This document shows, one piece after another, positions 7,483 through 16,183 of a DNA stretch of 64,000 bases (position 1 is its first letter; each line of letters begins with the position of its first letter). The position numbers were made by a program, and so were the translations under genes. A model generated the notes under the pieces. The model saw only the letters and a list, made by a program, of their open reading frames with translations. It had not been told where the DNA came from and searched no databases. Source of the DNA: an uncultured Flavobacteriales bacterium (GTDB lineage: Bacteria > Bacteroidota > Bacteroidia > Flavobacteriales > Crocinitomicaceae); assembly GCA_946480815.1 (NCBI GenBank), contig CAMLLB010000019.1, forward strand, positions 1-64,000, read 5' to 3'.

Positions 7483-10377
7483 ATGTCTGGTAAAACACAG
7501 CGTTTAGGAAAAGCAGCAGGAGAATTGAATGTAGGGATCTCTACGATCGTCGACTTTTTGGCGTCGAAGGGGCAGGCTATTGACTCCAATCCAAATACGA
7601 AGTTGGATCCGGAGCAGTATGATATGTTGCGCACTCAATTTGCGGCTGACCAAAATTTAAAGGAGCAATCCAAAATGACGGCAGTTAAAAGAGAGAAGCG
7701 CGAGACGATTACTTTGCGCGATATCAAAGATGAACCGAAGTCTCAGGAAGGCGAGGATGATTTTGATAGCAGCGCATCAGAGCCGGCAAAAACTGCACCT
7801 GTTGTTACTCCGAAAGTTGATCGCATGTCGCCTACAGCTTCAGCGATGGCACAACCTCCAAAAGCAGAGGAAAAAGTAGAAGTTACTGAACCTGTTGTTG
7901 AGAAACCAGCTGAAGAAAAGAAAGCCCCGGTTCAGGAAGAACCAGCCGCTCAGGCTGCTGATGGGGGAATTCAGGTAATTGGTAAGATCGACCTTGATAA
8001 GTTGAATACCAAAACAAGACCGGACAAACGCAAAAAAGAGGACGGACCAATCGATAAAAGCGATTACCCGAAACCTCCGGTTGCACCGGCTGCTCCTGAA
8101 AAAGAAGAGGTGAAAGCAAAACCAGCCGCGGCTGAGGCTCCGGAACCTGAAGCTCCGAAAGAAATAGAAACAATCCGTGTAGAAAGACAAAAATTGTCCG
8201 GACCTACGGTGCTTGGAAAGATTGAATTACCGGTTGAAAAACCAAAATCCGTTGGATCTTCCCGTCCGGGTGATGACCGCAAGAAACGCAAGCGTATCAA
8301 GAAAGTGGACGTTGCAAAAACTCCGGGAACTAATCCGCAAGGAGGTCAGGGAGGACAAGGCGGAGGAAATCGTCCTGGCGGACAAGGCCAGGGAGGAAAC
8401 CGCCCGAGTGGAGGAAATTTCAACCGTGGAGGAAACAACTTCCGTAAAGGAGGGCCGATTGATAAACCGGCAGTTTCTGAACAGGATATCCAAAAAGAAA
8501 TTAAAGATACATTGGCTCGTTTATCTTCTCAGGGAGGTAAATCGAAAGCATCCAAGAATCGTCGTGCAAAACGTGATGATCGTGCACAACGTCGTGAATT
8601 GGAACAAATGGAAGCAGAACTGCAAGAAAAAATCTTGAAGTTGACAGAGTTCGTTACGGTGTCGGAATTGGCATCTATGATGAACGTTTCCCCGACGCAA
8701 GTTATTTCAGCTTGTATGTCCCTGGGAATTTTTGCTTCGATCAACCAGCGTTTGGATGCTGAAACCATTCAAATCGTTGCTGAAGAATTTGGATTTGAAA
8801 CAGAATTCGTTTCCGCAGATGTTCAGGAAGCAATTCCGGAAGTGGAAGATAAAGAAGAAGACCTGATTGAGCGTCCGCCGATTATTACAGTAATGGGACA
8901 CGTTGACCACGGTAAAACTTCCTTATTGGATAAGATCCGTAATGCAAATGTAACCGCTGGTGAGGCCGGGGGAATTACACAGCATATCGGTGCTTATTCG
9001 GTGACTTTGAAAGATGGCCGCAAAATGACGTTCCTGGATACACCTGGTCACGAAGCCTTTACAGCGATGCGTGCTCGTGGTGCTCAGGTAACTGACGTTG
9101 CAATTATCATTGTTGCTGCCGATGATGACGTAATGCCTCAAACAAAAGAAGCAATTTCTCACGCACAGGCAGCAAACGTACCAATGGTATTTGCGATCAA
9201 TAAAATTGATAAGCCGGGTGCAAACCCTGATAAGATCCGCGAACAACTTTCCGCTATGAATATCCTGGTGGAAGAATGGGGTGGAAAATACCAGTGTCAG
9301 GAAATTTCTGCAAAACAGAATTTAAATATTGATGCCTTGTTGGATAAAGTATTGTTGGAGGCAGAAATCCTTCACTTACGTGCAAATCCAAACAAAAATG
9401 CAGTTGGTACCGTGATCGAATCTTCTTTGGATAAAGGAAAAGGATACGTTACAAATATGCTGGTACATGCCGGAACAATGAAAGTCGGAGATGTGGTATT
9501 GGTTGGACGTAACTACGGTCGCGTTCGTGCTATGCATGATGAAAAGGGAACAGCTTTGAAAGAAGCGGGTCCTGCACAACCGGTATCTGTTTTAGGAATT
9601 AACGGTGCACCTTCAGCGGGAGATACATTCCACGTAATGGATGACGAACGTGAAGCGAAAGCCATTGCTACGAAACGCGAACAGTTGTACCGTGAACAAG
9701 GTCTTCGTACGAATAAGCACATTACGTTGGACGAGATCGGTCGTCGTTTGGCGATCGGAGACTTCAAGGAATTGAATTTGATCGTGAAGGGGGATGTGGA
9801 TGGATCAATCGAAGCATTATCCGATTCATTATTGAGACTTTCAACAGAAGAAATTCAAGTGAATATCGTCCACAAAGGAGTGGGTGCAATTACCGAAGCC
9901 GATGTGAACTTAGCGTCTGCATCAGATGCGATCGTGATCGGATTCCAGGTAAGACCTTCTGTTTCTGCACGTAAACTGGCAGAACAGGAACAAATTGATA
10001 TTCGCTTGTATTCTGTAATCTATAAGGCGATCGATGAATTGAAAGCTGCAATGGAAGGAATGTTGTCTCCGGATATCGAAGAGAAAGTAATCGGAACAGC
10101 AGAGATCCGCGAAACATTCGAAATCACGAAAGTAGGTACGATCGCAGGATGTTATGTAATGGATGGAATTATCAAGCGTACTTCCAAGATTCGTGTTATC
10201 CGTGATGGAATTGTAATTCATACCGGAGTTCTTGGATCATTGAAACGTTTTAAAGACGATGTTCGTGAAGTGAAAAACAATTACGAATGTGGTTTAAATA
10301 TCGATAAATTCAACGATATCAAAATTGGCGACTTGGTTGAAGCTTACGAAGAAGTAGAAGTTGCAAGAAAATTGTAA
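7483..10377 (+). CDS. infB: Translation initiation factor IF-2
   Basis: IF-2 is the GTPase that brings initiator tRNA to the 30S subunit and drives subunit joining. The 964-residue protein has an IF2_N domain (about 1-60), a long charged Pro/Ala/Lys/Glu linker, a Gly/Arg/Asn-rich segment (about residues 285-325), a second IF2_N-like domain (about 385-435), then the G domain with GHVDHGKT near residue 472, DTPGHEAF and NKID, and the C-terminal beta-barrel and C1/C2 domains. The large low-complexity N-terminus is normal for Bacteroidota. It has its own leader after the nusA terminator, with a weak -7-like TATCTTTA at 7398-7405. Confidence 0.97.
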   Translation: MSGKTQRLGKAAGELNVGISTIVDFLASKGQAIDSNPNTKLDPEQYDMLRTQFAADQNLKEQSKMTAVKREKRETITLRDIKDEPKSQEGEDDFDSSASEPAKTAPVVTPKVDRMSPTASAMAQPPKAEEKVEVTEPVVEKPAEEKKAPVQEEPAAQAADGGIQVIGKIDLDKLNTKTRPDKRKKEDGPIDKSDYPKPPVAPAAPEKEEVKAKPAAAEAPEPEAPKEIETIRVERQKLSGPTVLGKIELPVEKPKSVGSSRPGDDRKKRKRIKKVDVAKTPGTNPQGGQGGQGGGNRPGGQGQGGNRPSGGNFNRGGNNFRKGGPIDKPAVSEQDIQKEIKDTLARLSSQGGKSKASKNRRAKRDDRAQRRELEQMEAELQEKILKLTEFVTVSELASMMNVSPTQVISACMSLGIFASINQRLDAETIQIVAEEFGFETEFVSADVQEAIPEVEDKEEDLIERPPIITVMGHVDHGKTSLLDKIRNANVTAGEAGGITQHIGAYSVTLKDGRKMTFLDTPGHEAFTAMRARGAQVTDVAIIIVAADDDVMPQTKEAISHAQAANVPMVFAINKIDKPGANPDKIREQLSAMNILVEEWGGKYQCQEISAKQNLNIDALLDKVLLEAEILHLRANPNKNAVGTVIESSLDKGKGYVTNMLVHAGTMKVGDVVLVGRNYGRVRAMHDEKGTALKEAGPAQPVSVLGINGAPSAGDTFHVMDDEREAKAIATKREQLYREQGLRTNKHITLDEIGRRLAIGDFKELNLIVKGDVDGSIEALSDSLLRLSTEEIQVNIVHKGVGAITEADVNLASASDAIVIGFQVRPSVSARKLAEQEQIDIRLYSVIYKAIDELKAAMEGMLSPDIEEKVIGTAEIRETFEITKVGTIAGCYVMDGIIKRTSKIRVIRDGIVIHTGVLGSLKRFKDDVREVKNNYECGLNIDKFNDIKIGDLVEAYEEVEVARKL

Positions 10378-10395
10378 AACAAATATTATAAAGAT

Positions 10396-10436
10396 AAACA
10401 GTAGGGGCGGAAAATTTTCCGCCCCTACTGTTTTAT
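10396..10436 (+). terminator. Rho-independent terminator after infB
   Basis: A perfect 38-base palindrome (10396-10433, arms AAACAGTAGGGGCGGAAAA / mirror) ends in a T run. Immediately after it, CCCCTACTGTTTTATGA is repeated (10422-10438 and 10444-10460), a decayed second half-element. Confidence 0.85.
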
Positions 10437-10528
10437 GAATTTTCCCCTACTGTTTTATGATTTCCCCCAGCTTTTTTATTTGAATCCGAATTACTAACTT
10501 ACCACCTCATTTTCAAACCATTATTCAT

Positions 10529-11035
10529 ATGAAAACAAGAATCAAAAAACTCGTGGGAGTTACTGTTTTTATGGCAGCTTCTGTTTTTTTCTTCTCAGGA
10601 TGTGAGAAAAACCAACCTTCTGTTCCGGTGAAGGTTCACAAACAAACCGAAAATACTAAAGTCATTCATTGCGATCCCTGGCGAAATGTTACAGGATGGA
10701 GTGCTCTTATCTCTGAAATGAACAGTTTAGCTTTGTGTGATATGCGCATGTGTACCGGTAACTCAGTTACTCAAAACGCAACCAATTGGCTTTTAACCAA
10801 TTCCAGCACCGGGAGTTTGTACCTTTTCACAAGCTCGCAGGTCATTACACCTGCTGAGCAGAATAGTGTAATGAATGATGCCATTGCGTGGGCAATCGCC
10901 AATACACCAAGTGGCTATTTCGTAAGTTCGGTTTCCTATGCTGCGAATGTCATTGTGGGTAGTGGATCCACTTCAGCTATCACAGTGAATGTTGTTTATC
11001 GCCAATGCACCGGTGGCGGTGGTGGCGGAAGCTAA
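10529..11035 (+). CDS. Small secreted lipoprotein of unknown function
   Basis: A 168-residue protein with a type-II signal peptide: basic start MKTRIKK, hydrophobic stretch, and lipobox FFSGC with the lipidated Cys near residue 25. The mature part has several Cys residues (VIHCDPW, ALCDMRMCTG, YRQCTGG) that could pair outside the cytoplasm, many Ser/Thr/Asn, and an abrupt C-terminal tail of six Gly and a Ser. I do not recognise the family. It stands alone, preceded by about 90 bases with no clear TAnnTTTG box and followed by the MITE-like element. Confidence 0.7.
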   Translation: MKTRIKKLVGVTVFMAASVFFFSGCEKNQPSVPVKVHKQTENTKVIHCDPWRNVTGWSALISEMNSLALCDMRMCTGNSVTQNATNWLLTNSSTGSLYLFTSSQVITPAEQNSVMNDAIAWAIANTPSGYFVSSVSYAANVIVGSGSTSAITVNVVYRQCTGGGGGGS

Positions 11036-11106
11036 CACGGATTATCAAAAGTAAGAGAGCAACTAATCGGGAATTAATCACAATTCGCACCCATTGTTGT
11101 TTTCCG

Positions 11107-11291
11107 CCACAAATGCGCAAATTATTAGCTCGACTAATGCCTGCGCTGAAGCTCCGGCGTAAGCATAAGCTTCGGCGTCATGCGAATAGCATAGGCGCAC
11201 CGCACTCGCTTTTGTGTCTAATAAGCAATTTATTAGTGTTTAAGAGTTAGGAGGCGACTGGTAAGCGCCTCAAACATTTGCGCATTTGTGG
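11107..11291. mobile_element. MITE-like element with 15-bp perfect terminal inverted repeats
   Basis: CCACAAATGCGCAAA at 11107-11121 is repeated exactly in inverted orientation at 11277-11291. The 185-bp interior has no gene, includes GAGGCG..CGCCTC (11251-11271) and AGCATAGGCGCA (11188-11199, also at 4505-4516), and a GC-rich core unlike its flanks. No target-site duplication is evident. It fills most of the 296-base spacer between two convergent genes. Confidence 0.6.
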
Positions 11292-11331
11292 TAAAATAGT
11301 TGTTTTTGCATCCTGGAAATGGTTGGGTACA

Positions 11332-13542
11332 TTACTCGATCACCACCAATCGGGTTTCGTTGAGTTGACTGGTTTCGTTGTAAACATGTATAAAGTAGGT
11401 CCCTGTAGCCAAACCTTCACGTTCAAGTAAGAACTCTTTTCCCTGAATTAGTTCTCTTTTGATCACTTTACCGCTTGGGTCAAGAAGCTCCATCTGTGTA
11501 TTTTGCTGTACTTCAGAAAAGCGAAGACTTACTGTTTTTGAGAATGGATTCGGATATAACTGAAACAGGTTCGTTGTTTGAAGTTTATCTAACGACAGGT
11601 TGGTGATGCAAATGGTATCCGTAGTGGAATAAGCACAATCTATACACGTACTCCAATAACATCCGTTCTGTGTTACAAGCAAAGAACTGTCAGAACCCGG
11701 GATTTGAACACCATCCCGATACCAGAGATTTAGAATACAATCGTGACTCGTTCTCAGAGTTGTTCCATCAAAACTCAGGGAAACGGGAATGTGATCTCTG
11801 ACATAAAAGTGCGCGGTGTCACTATTCGTGACACAACCAACCGGATCTACATTATTTGCTACCCAAACCAATTGATCTCCTGCTGGTGTTCCATAGTTAC
11901 TTAAAACAGCCTGGTTCTCAGAAAACCAATTTCCATTGCGGTACCAGGTATTGGTTGTGGGAAACCAATATGGAATCGGATACCAGCGCAGAACAACCAG
12001 TTCCCCGCAATCTACTGTGTCTGCACCAACATCTATGGATAAATGAATCCGTGGATTTACCCCGATTTTAAAAGGCTGACATGAATGCAATTGTTCTCCG
12101 GAAGGAGTTGTAACAGTTAACGAAAGTTCGGTAGTACTATCAATATTAAACACACTGTTTTGAGTAGTTGCTCCATTGCTCCACTGGTAACTGTTCATTC
12201 CCGGAACCCCTCCAATGGTGACCTGTGCATCGATACAAGCATACGGAACGTGCAGGATCGGATCGAGGGAAGTTCCCGAAATACTTCCGGAAATCGGGTA
12301 ATAAGGAGTTGGTGCCACAAATACATACATGGCCTGTGTCAATGTATCAGAGCCGCCGTATCCGCTTACGTACAATTTAACGTGATACATTCCTGAACTG
12401 GGAAACCGGTGAACAACCTGTTCACCAACTGTATCGATGGTCCCGTTTCCGTCAAAATCCCATGCTGCATACAAACAATTCGCCCCGGTTGAGTGAAATC
12501 CATATTTCCCTGTTCCTTTACAGAATGAAGAATCAACAGTAAACGCGGCAACCGGAATGGCACCTCCCGGGTGATTTCCACATCCGTTTGATTGCAGCAA
12601 TGTTGATCTTGAAAGTGTCAAGGCAGCCTGCATTCTATTGGCCTGGCCTTGTGTAAATGACAAGGGGCAGGAAGTGTAGTCCATGTAATTTGGTAAATCA
12701 ACTACATCTCCGGTGAACGGATTGAACCCGGAAGTATCACTCATTTCAGTAGCGCACGAATTCCCTTGACATGAAAAAACGTCCTGGGAATTATCCGGTG
12801 GAGTATCACATACAAAATCGCCGTTCAGTAAGCAATTGAAATTGTTGCAACCATTGCTGAACGTGTGGTACAAATTCAAATAATGGCCCACCTCATGAGC
12901 GAACAAGGAGGAATTAGTAAACAGATTATAACGCCCAACGATCCCATCCGTTTCTATCGGTGATCCGGGATAAGTACCATAACCTCCAACACCAGCTGGG
13001 TTTTGGAAGGGGTCTGCAGCAATATTCCCAACAGTCCAGACATTCAGATAAAGGAGCGGATTCCACCTGTTTTGGGATTTGAAAGTCCAATCCTGGACAT
13101 AATCGTAGTAATTGAGTGTCAGAATGGAAGAATAATCGTGTGTGATTCCTGTTGTGGAATTTCCCCAGGGATCAACCGAAGCCAGACAAAACTGGATGTC
13201 TACGGCATGCCCGCTTGCATCGAAATACGATCCTGAGTTCTGGAAGCGCTGATTTAATTCATTCACTGCCTGGATAACGGTTGCATCCGAAATATTTTCA
13301 GGACCATTTTGGTGCATGATGTGAAAGACGATGGGAATTGTGTAAATGGTTTTTTCATGGTATTGTCCGGAATCGGAACTCAGGAATTGAGCTAAGCGCC
13401 GGTTGTTTTGGTTTTCCTTCAGACCGTATTCCGGATGGTGCTGACGCAGATAATCCTGTATTTGGTCAGCTCCGCAATTTCCGGACTGCGTCAGGGCACT
13501 TTGCATTGTAAGTATCGCGAACAGGAATAAAAGTGTTTTCAT
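11332..13542 (-). CDS. Secreted M43-family zinc metalloprotease with PKD domain and T9SS sorting domain
   Basis: About 736 residues. The start at 13542 (MKTLLFLFAILTMQ) gives a clean signal peptide; the longer frame adds 17 residues without homology. The M43 (pappalysin/cytophagalysin) core carries HEVGHYLNLYH at about residues 216-226, a full HExxHxxGxxH-type zinc site apart from the Gly position, and a Met-turn region NYMDYTSCPLSFTQGQ. A PKD-like domain follows (VHRFPSSGMYHVKLYV), then Ig-like segments, and a type-A T9SS sorting domain beginning LYPNPFSKTVSLRF and ending in a basic-poor beta strand. It should be exported by the type IX system and digest extracellular protein. Confidence 0.88.
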   Translation of the reverse strand: MKTLLFLFAILTMQSALTQSGNCGADQIQDYLRQHHPEYGLKENQNNRRLAQFLSSDSGQYHEKTIYTIPIVFHIMHQNGPENISDATVIQAVNELNQRFQNSGSYFDASGHAVDIQFCLASVDPWGNSTTGITHDYSSILTLNYYDYVQDWTFKSQNRWNPLLYLNVWTVGNIAADPFQNPAGVGGYGTYPGSPIETDGIVGRYNLFTNSSLFAHEVGHYLNLYHTFSNGCNNFNCLLNGDFVCDTPPDNSQDVFSCQGNSCATEMSDTSGFNPFTGDVVDLPNYMDYTSCPLSFTQGQANRMQAALTLSRSTLLQSNGCGNHPGGAIPVAAFTVDSSFCKGTGKYGFHSTGANCLYAAWDFDGNGTIDTVGEQVVHRFPSSGMYHVKLYVSGYGGSDTLTQAMYVFVAPTPYYPISGSISGTSLDPILHVPYACIDAQVTIGGVPGMNSYQWSNGATTQNSVFNIDSTTELSLTVTTPSGEQLHSCQPFKIGVNPRIHLSIDVGADTVDCGELVVLRWYPIPYWFPTTNTWYRNGNWFSENQAVLSNYGTPAGDQLVWVANNVDPVGCVTNSDTAHFYVRDHIPVSLSFDGTTLRTSHDCILNLWYRDGVQIPGSDSSLLVTQNGCYWSTCIDCAYSTTDTICITNLSLDKLQTTNLFQLYPNPFSKTVSLRFSEVQQNTQMELLDPSGKVIKRELIQGKEFLLEREGLATGTYFIHVYNETSQLNETRLVVIE

Positions 13543-13550
13543 ACGTCTCT

Positions 13551-13577
13551 CGGTTTCAGGATTTAGACTCGAAACCG
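13551..13577 (-). promoter_or_regulatory. Inverted repeat in the leader of the metalloprotease gene
   Basis: CGGTTTC and GAAACCG are separated by 13 bases, directly upstream of the chosen start at 13542. It could form a leader hairpin or an operator; no partner is known. Confidence 0.35.
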
Positions 13578-13635
13578 GCAAATGTGGTTGCATAAAACAC
13601 CTACGAGACTGACTGGTATGGTTATAAAATTATCT

Positions 13636-13643
13636 TAACTTTG
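13636..13643 (+). promoter_or_regulatory. -7 element TAACTTTG abutting a start codon
   Basis: Exact TAnnTTTG match with only five bases to the ATG at 13649. With transcription starting about four bases after the box, the mRNA would be leaderless or nearly so. Confidence 0.6.
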
Positions 13644-13648
13644 TCCTC

Positions 13649-14899
13649 ATGATCGCTCCCGGTTCGAAAGGATGGATTGCCAAATACTTACAACTGATAG
13701 AGTCAGGTGAACTTTCTATTGACCTTCAAAAACCTGAGGATCTGACCCGTGCCGAATTCAATCATTACACGCTTTCTCAAACCGGAATTATCTTCGGCTA
13801 TCCTTCCAAATTGTTGTTCGGTAAAAACCTGGATACATCCAAGTGGACGCATGATGAGCAATTGACAGTGCTTCTTTTCGAATCACTTTTATTTACCCAC
13901 ATTAATATTCAGGGGAAGACAAAGTTGAAAGCGGATGAGTTCCTGAACGACCTGAATATTTTCTATAAAAAACACCGGGTGCAATCGCTGACTTCCGTCC
14001 TGACTTTTTTCCTGAAGGAAAGTGCTTCGGAGAAAATTGAACGGATCCTGGAAAAACGAACAGATGTCCCTAAGAATTTGACGAATACCAAATCCTGGAT
14101 GAGTTATTTCAACAATTCATTCATTTACCTGGATGTTATTTTGTTCGAGGATTTTTTAAAGAACAAACGAAAACAAACGCTTGATTACCAGAAATTGGCA
14201 CTTTTAGCACTCGGGATCATTGCTATTTCAGCTTATTCAGACGGAGAGGTCCAGGAGCACGAAAAAAACCTGTTCAATACCTTTTTACTTTCCGCCGACC
14301 TGGATTCGGATGAAAAAGAACTGGCCAAACTGCGTTTCAGAGAAGGAATCACCCTCAATGAGCTTACTTGCGACCTGGTCGACTCGTGGAATTTCAAACG
14401 CTACATGCTCGATCTTTCCGTACTGACCATGCACATGAACCAAAATTCACGGGAAGCAGATCTGGAAACCTTGATCACCCTCAAAAAATGGATGTCCTGT
14501 TCAGAAAGAGATTTGGATGAAGCTATTTATTGTACAGACCAGTTTTTATTAGAGAACAACCAAAAAGTATCTTATCTGAATGATTCAAATTCCATGGAAC
14601 AGATGCTCGACAGTGTTTCCAAGCGCTGGATCAAGATCCTGGGACGAAACAAAGATAAACTGGCGCAAGAGATCAGGCAGAGTAAAGAATTGGTTTTCCT
14701 GATCCGCAAATCTGCTACGGAAGAGCTTTCTAAGGAGGAGAAGGAAAAAGTAAAGAGCCAGTTTATGGATATTGCGAAGTCCATGCCGGCTTTGGCAATC
14801 TTCTTATTGCCTGGTGGAGCGTTACTTTTACCAATTGTTTTGAAGATCATTCCAAACCTGATACCGTCTGCATTCAAGGATAACGAACTGGAAGAATGA
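13649..14899 (+). CDS. LETM1-related protein with TerB-like region
   Basis: A 416-residue protein without a signal peptide. The central part (about residues 180-260, IIAISAYSDGEVQEHEKNLF and onward) resembles the helical TerB fold with its acidic DGE motif. The C-terminal quarter resembles LETM1-like proteins: charged helix, then SMPALAIFLLPGGALLLPIV, one hydrophobic segment that could sit in a membrane. It fits the flavobacterial family called LETM1-related biofilm-associated protein, named from memory. The molecular function is unknown; eukaryotic LETM1 is involved in mitochondrial ion exchange. A -7 promoter element lies five bases before the ATG. Confidence 0.7.
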   Translation: MIAPGSKGWIAKYLQLIESGELSIDLQKPEDLTRAEFNHYTLSQTGIIFGYPSKLLFGKNLDTSKWTHDEQLTVLLFESLLFTHINIQGKTKLKADEFLNDLNIFYKKHRVQSLTSVLTFFLKESASEKIERILEKRTDVPKNLTNTKSWMSYFNNSFIYLDVILFEDFLKNKRKQTLDYQKLALLALGIIAISAYSDGEVQEHEKNLFNTFLLSADLDSDEKELAKLRFREGITLNELTCDLVDSWNFKRYMLDLSVLTMHMNQNSREADLETLITLKKWMSCSERDLDEAIYCTDQFLLENNQKVSYLNDSNSMEQMLDSVSKRWIKILGRNKDKLAQEIRQSKELVFLIRKSATEELSKEEKEKVKSQFMDIAKSMPALAIFLLPGGALLLPIVLKIIPNLIPSAFKDNELEE

Positions 14900-14963
14900 G
14901 GTTTCAAAACGGGTTATTTTTGGGGATTGTTGTAATGAATAACGTTGTTTCGATTTGTCTGGT

Positions 14964-14971
14964 TAATTTTG
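14964..14971 (+). promoter_or_regulatory. -7 element TAATTTTG before the acyltransferase gene
   Basis: TAATTTTG fits TAnnTTTG; TTG at 14945-14947 is 16 bases upstream as a possible -33. Seven bases separate the box from the ATG at 14979, giving a very short leader. Confidence 0.55.
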
Positions 14972-14978
14972 TCGTTCA

Positions 14979-16127
14979 ATGATTCAGAACTACAAATCGA
15001 TTTCTCATTTTAAAGGCTTAAATACCTTGCGTTTTATTGCTGCTTTCCTGGTGGTCCTGCATCATGCGGAATCTTTGAGAAAGGATCATGGATTAAACAA
15101 TCATTTAAAGGATTTCGGATTGTTCCAGAATGGTTCACATGCTGTAAGTTTTTTCTTCGTGTTGAGCGGTTTTTTGATTACTTATCTATTGTTGAAGGAA
15201 CGTGAAGTGAAGAACGACATTTCCATCAAGCAATTCTACATCAAACGGGTCTTCCGGATCTGGCCTTTGTACTTTTTAATGGTCATCATTGGGGCAATTA
15301 TTCAGCCCTATTTCATTGATTGGTTCAATATCCCCTACAAAATGCCTTACACTTTCGGGGAAACATGGTACTACTTTATTTTCTTCGTTCCCGGAATGGT
15401 GAATTATTTCTTTGGAAGTAATTTATTGGAGCCGCTTTGGTCGATTGGAGTGGAAGAGGTCTTTTACCTCATTTGGGCTCCTCTATTTAAATGGCTGAAA
15501 AAACAGCTGTTGAAATTACTTTTGGGAGTAATCGCTTTCAAATTGATTTTAATTGCTATCAATACCCATTGGTCTTTACCCGGGATTTTAAGTTACCTCA
15601 TCCGCATTCATCAATTTGAAGCCATGGCGATCGGAGGTTTGGGGGCTTACCTGGTTTTCCATTATGGAAAACAGATCAATGCATCCTGGATTTATAGTAT
15701 CCCGGCACAGATTATTTTATACTCCCTGATCGTAGTTTTCATCGTTTTCGGAGCGAATATTCATTCAGACATCTGGTATTTCTTCTTTGATTATCCACTG
15801 ATTTCCGCAATCGTTCCGAATGTGCTGTTCCTGTATTTGATCATTGGGGTTTCAGTAGTAGACAAGAACCTGTTTACTTTGGAAAATCGCCTGTTTTCCT
15901 ACCTGGGTGAAATTTCCTACGGAATTTACATGTTCCACTTACTGATCCTTTCCCAGGTCATTGAATTGCTGAAAGGCTTTGTTGCCGGTTCGGGAATGTT
16001 CCTGGAAACAGTGTTCTATTACGGAGTTTCCATTACCTTGATCATTGGTGTTTGTGTACTTTCAAAAAGAACGTTGGAGGCATTCTTCGAACGAAAGAAG
16101 CAAAAGATATTAAAGAATATGAAGTGA
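14979..16127 (+). CDS. Acyltransferase 3 family membrane protein
   Basis: A 382-residue integral membrane acyltransferase (Acyl_transf_3, OafA-type). About ten hydrophobic helices are visible. The N-terminal LNTLRFIAAFLVVLHHAE holds the family His, and SFFFVLSGFLITYLLLKERE and YIKRVFRIWPLYFL follow as further family signatures. Such proteins O-acetylate or otherwise acylate extracytoplasmic sugars or lipids. It lies at the edge of a polysaccharide region with a glycosyltransferase, methyltransferase, flippase and galE, which suggests surface glycan decoration, though it has its own promoter. Confidence 0.9.
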   Translation: MIQNYKSISHFKGLNTLRFIAAFLVVLHHAESLRKDHGLNNHLKDFGLFQNGSHAVSFFFVLSGFLITYLLLKEREVKNDISIKQFYIKRVFRIWPLYFLMVIIGAIIQPYFIDWFNIPYKMPYTFGETWYYFIFFVPGMVNYFFGSNLLEPLWSIGVEEVFYLIWAPLFKWLKKQLLKLLLGVIAFKLILIAINTHWSLPGILSYLIRIHQFEAMAIGGLGAYLVFHYGKQINASWIYSIPAQIILYSLIVVFIVFGANIHSDIWYFFFDYPLISAIVPNVLFLYLIIGVSVVDKNLFTLENRLFSYLGEISYGIYMFHLLILSQVIELLKGFVAGSGMFLETVFYYGVSITLIIGVCVLSKRTLEAFFERKKQKILKNMK

Positions 16128-16133
16128 AATGGT

Positions 16134-16176
16134 CATGTCAGTTCGAGTTTCCGTAGGAAGTATCGAGAACGACATG
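16134..16176. terminator. Hairpin between convergent genes
   Basis: CATGTC(A)GTTC and GAACGACATG are complementary with one bulged base, enclosing about 20 bases. It separates the acyltransferase gene from the convergent GH114 gene and may serve both as a weak terminator. Confidence 0.5.
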
Positions 16177-16183
16177 CTTTTCG

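Noticed and set aside
7840..8300. Several minus-strand frames under the infB N-terminus
   Set aside because: They are shadows of the low-complexity Pro/Ala/Lys/Glu linker of IF-2, with no promoter and no recognisable protein.
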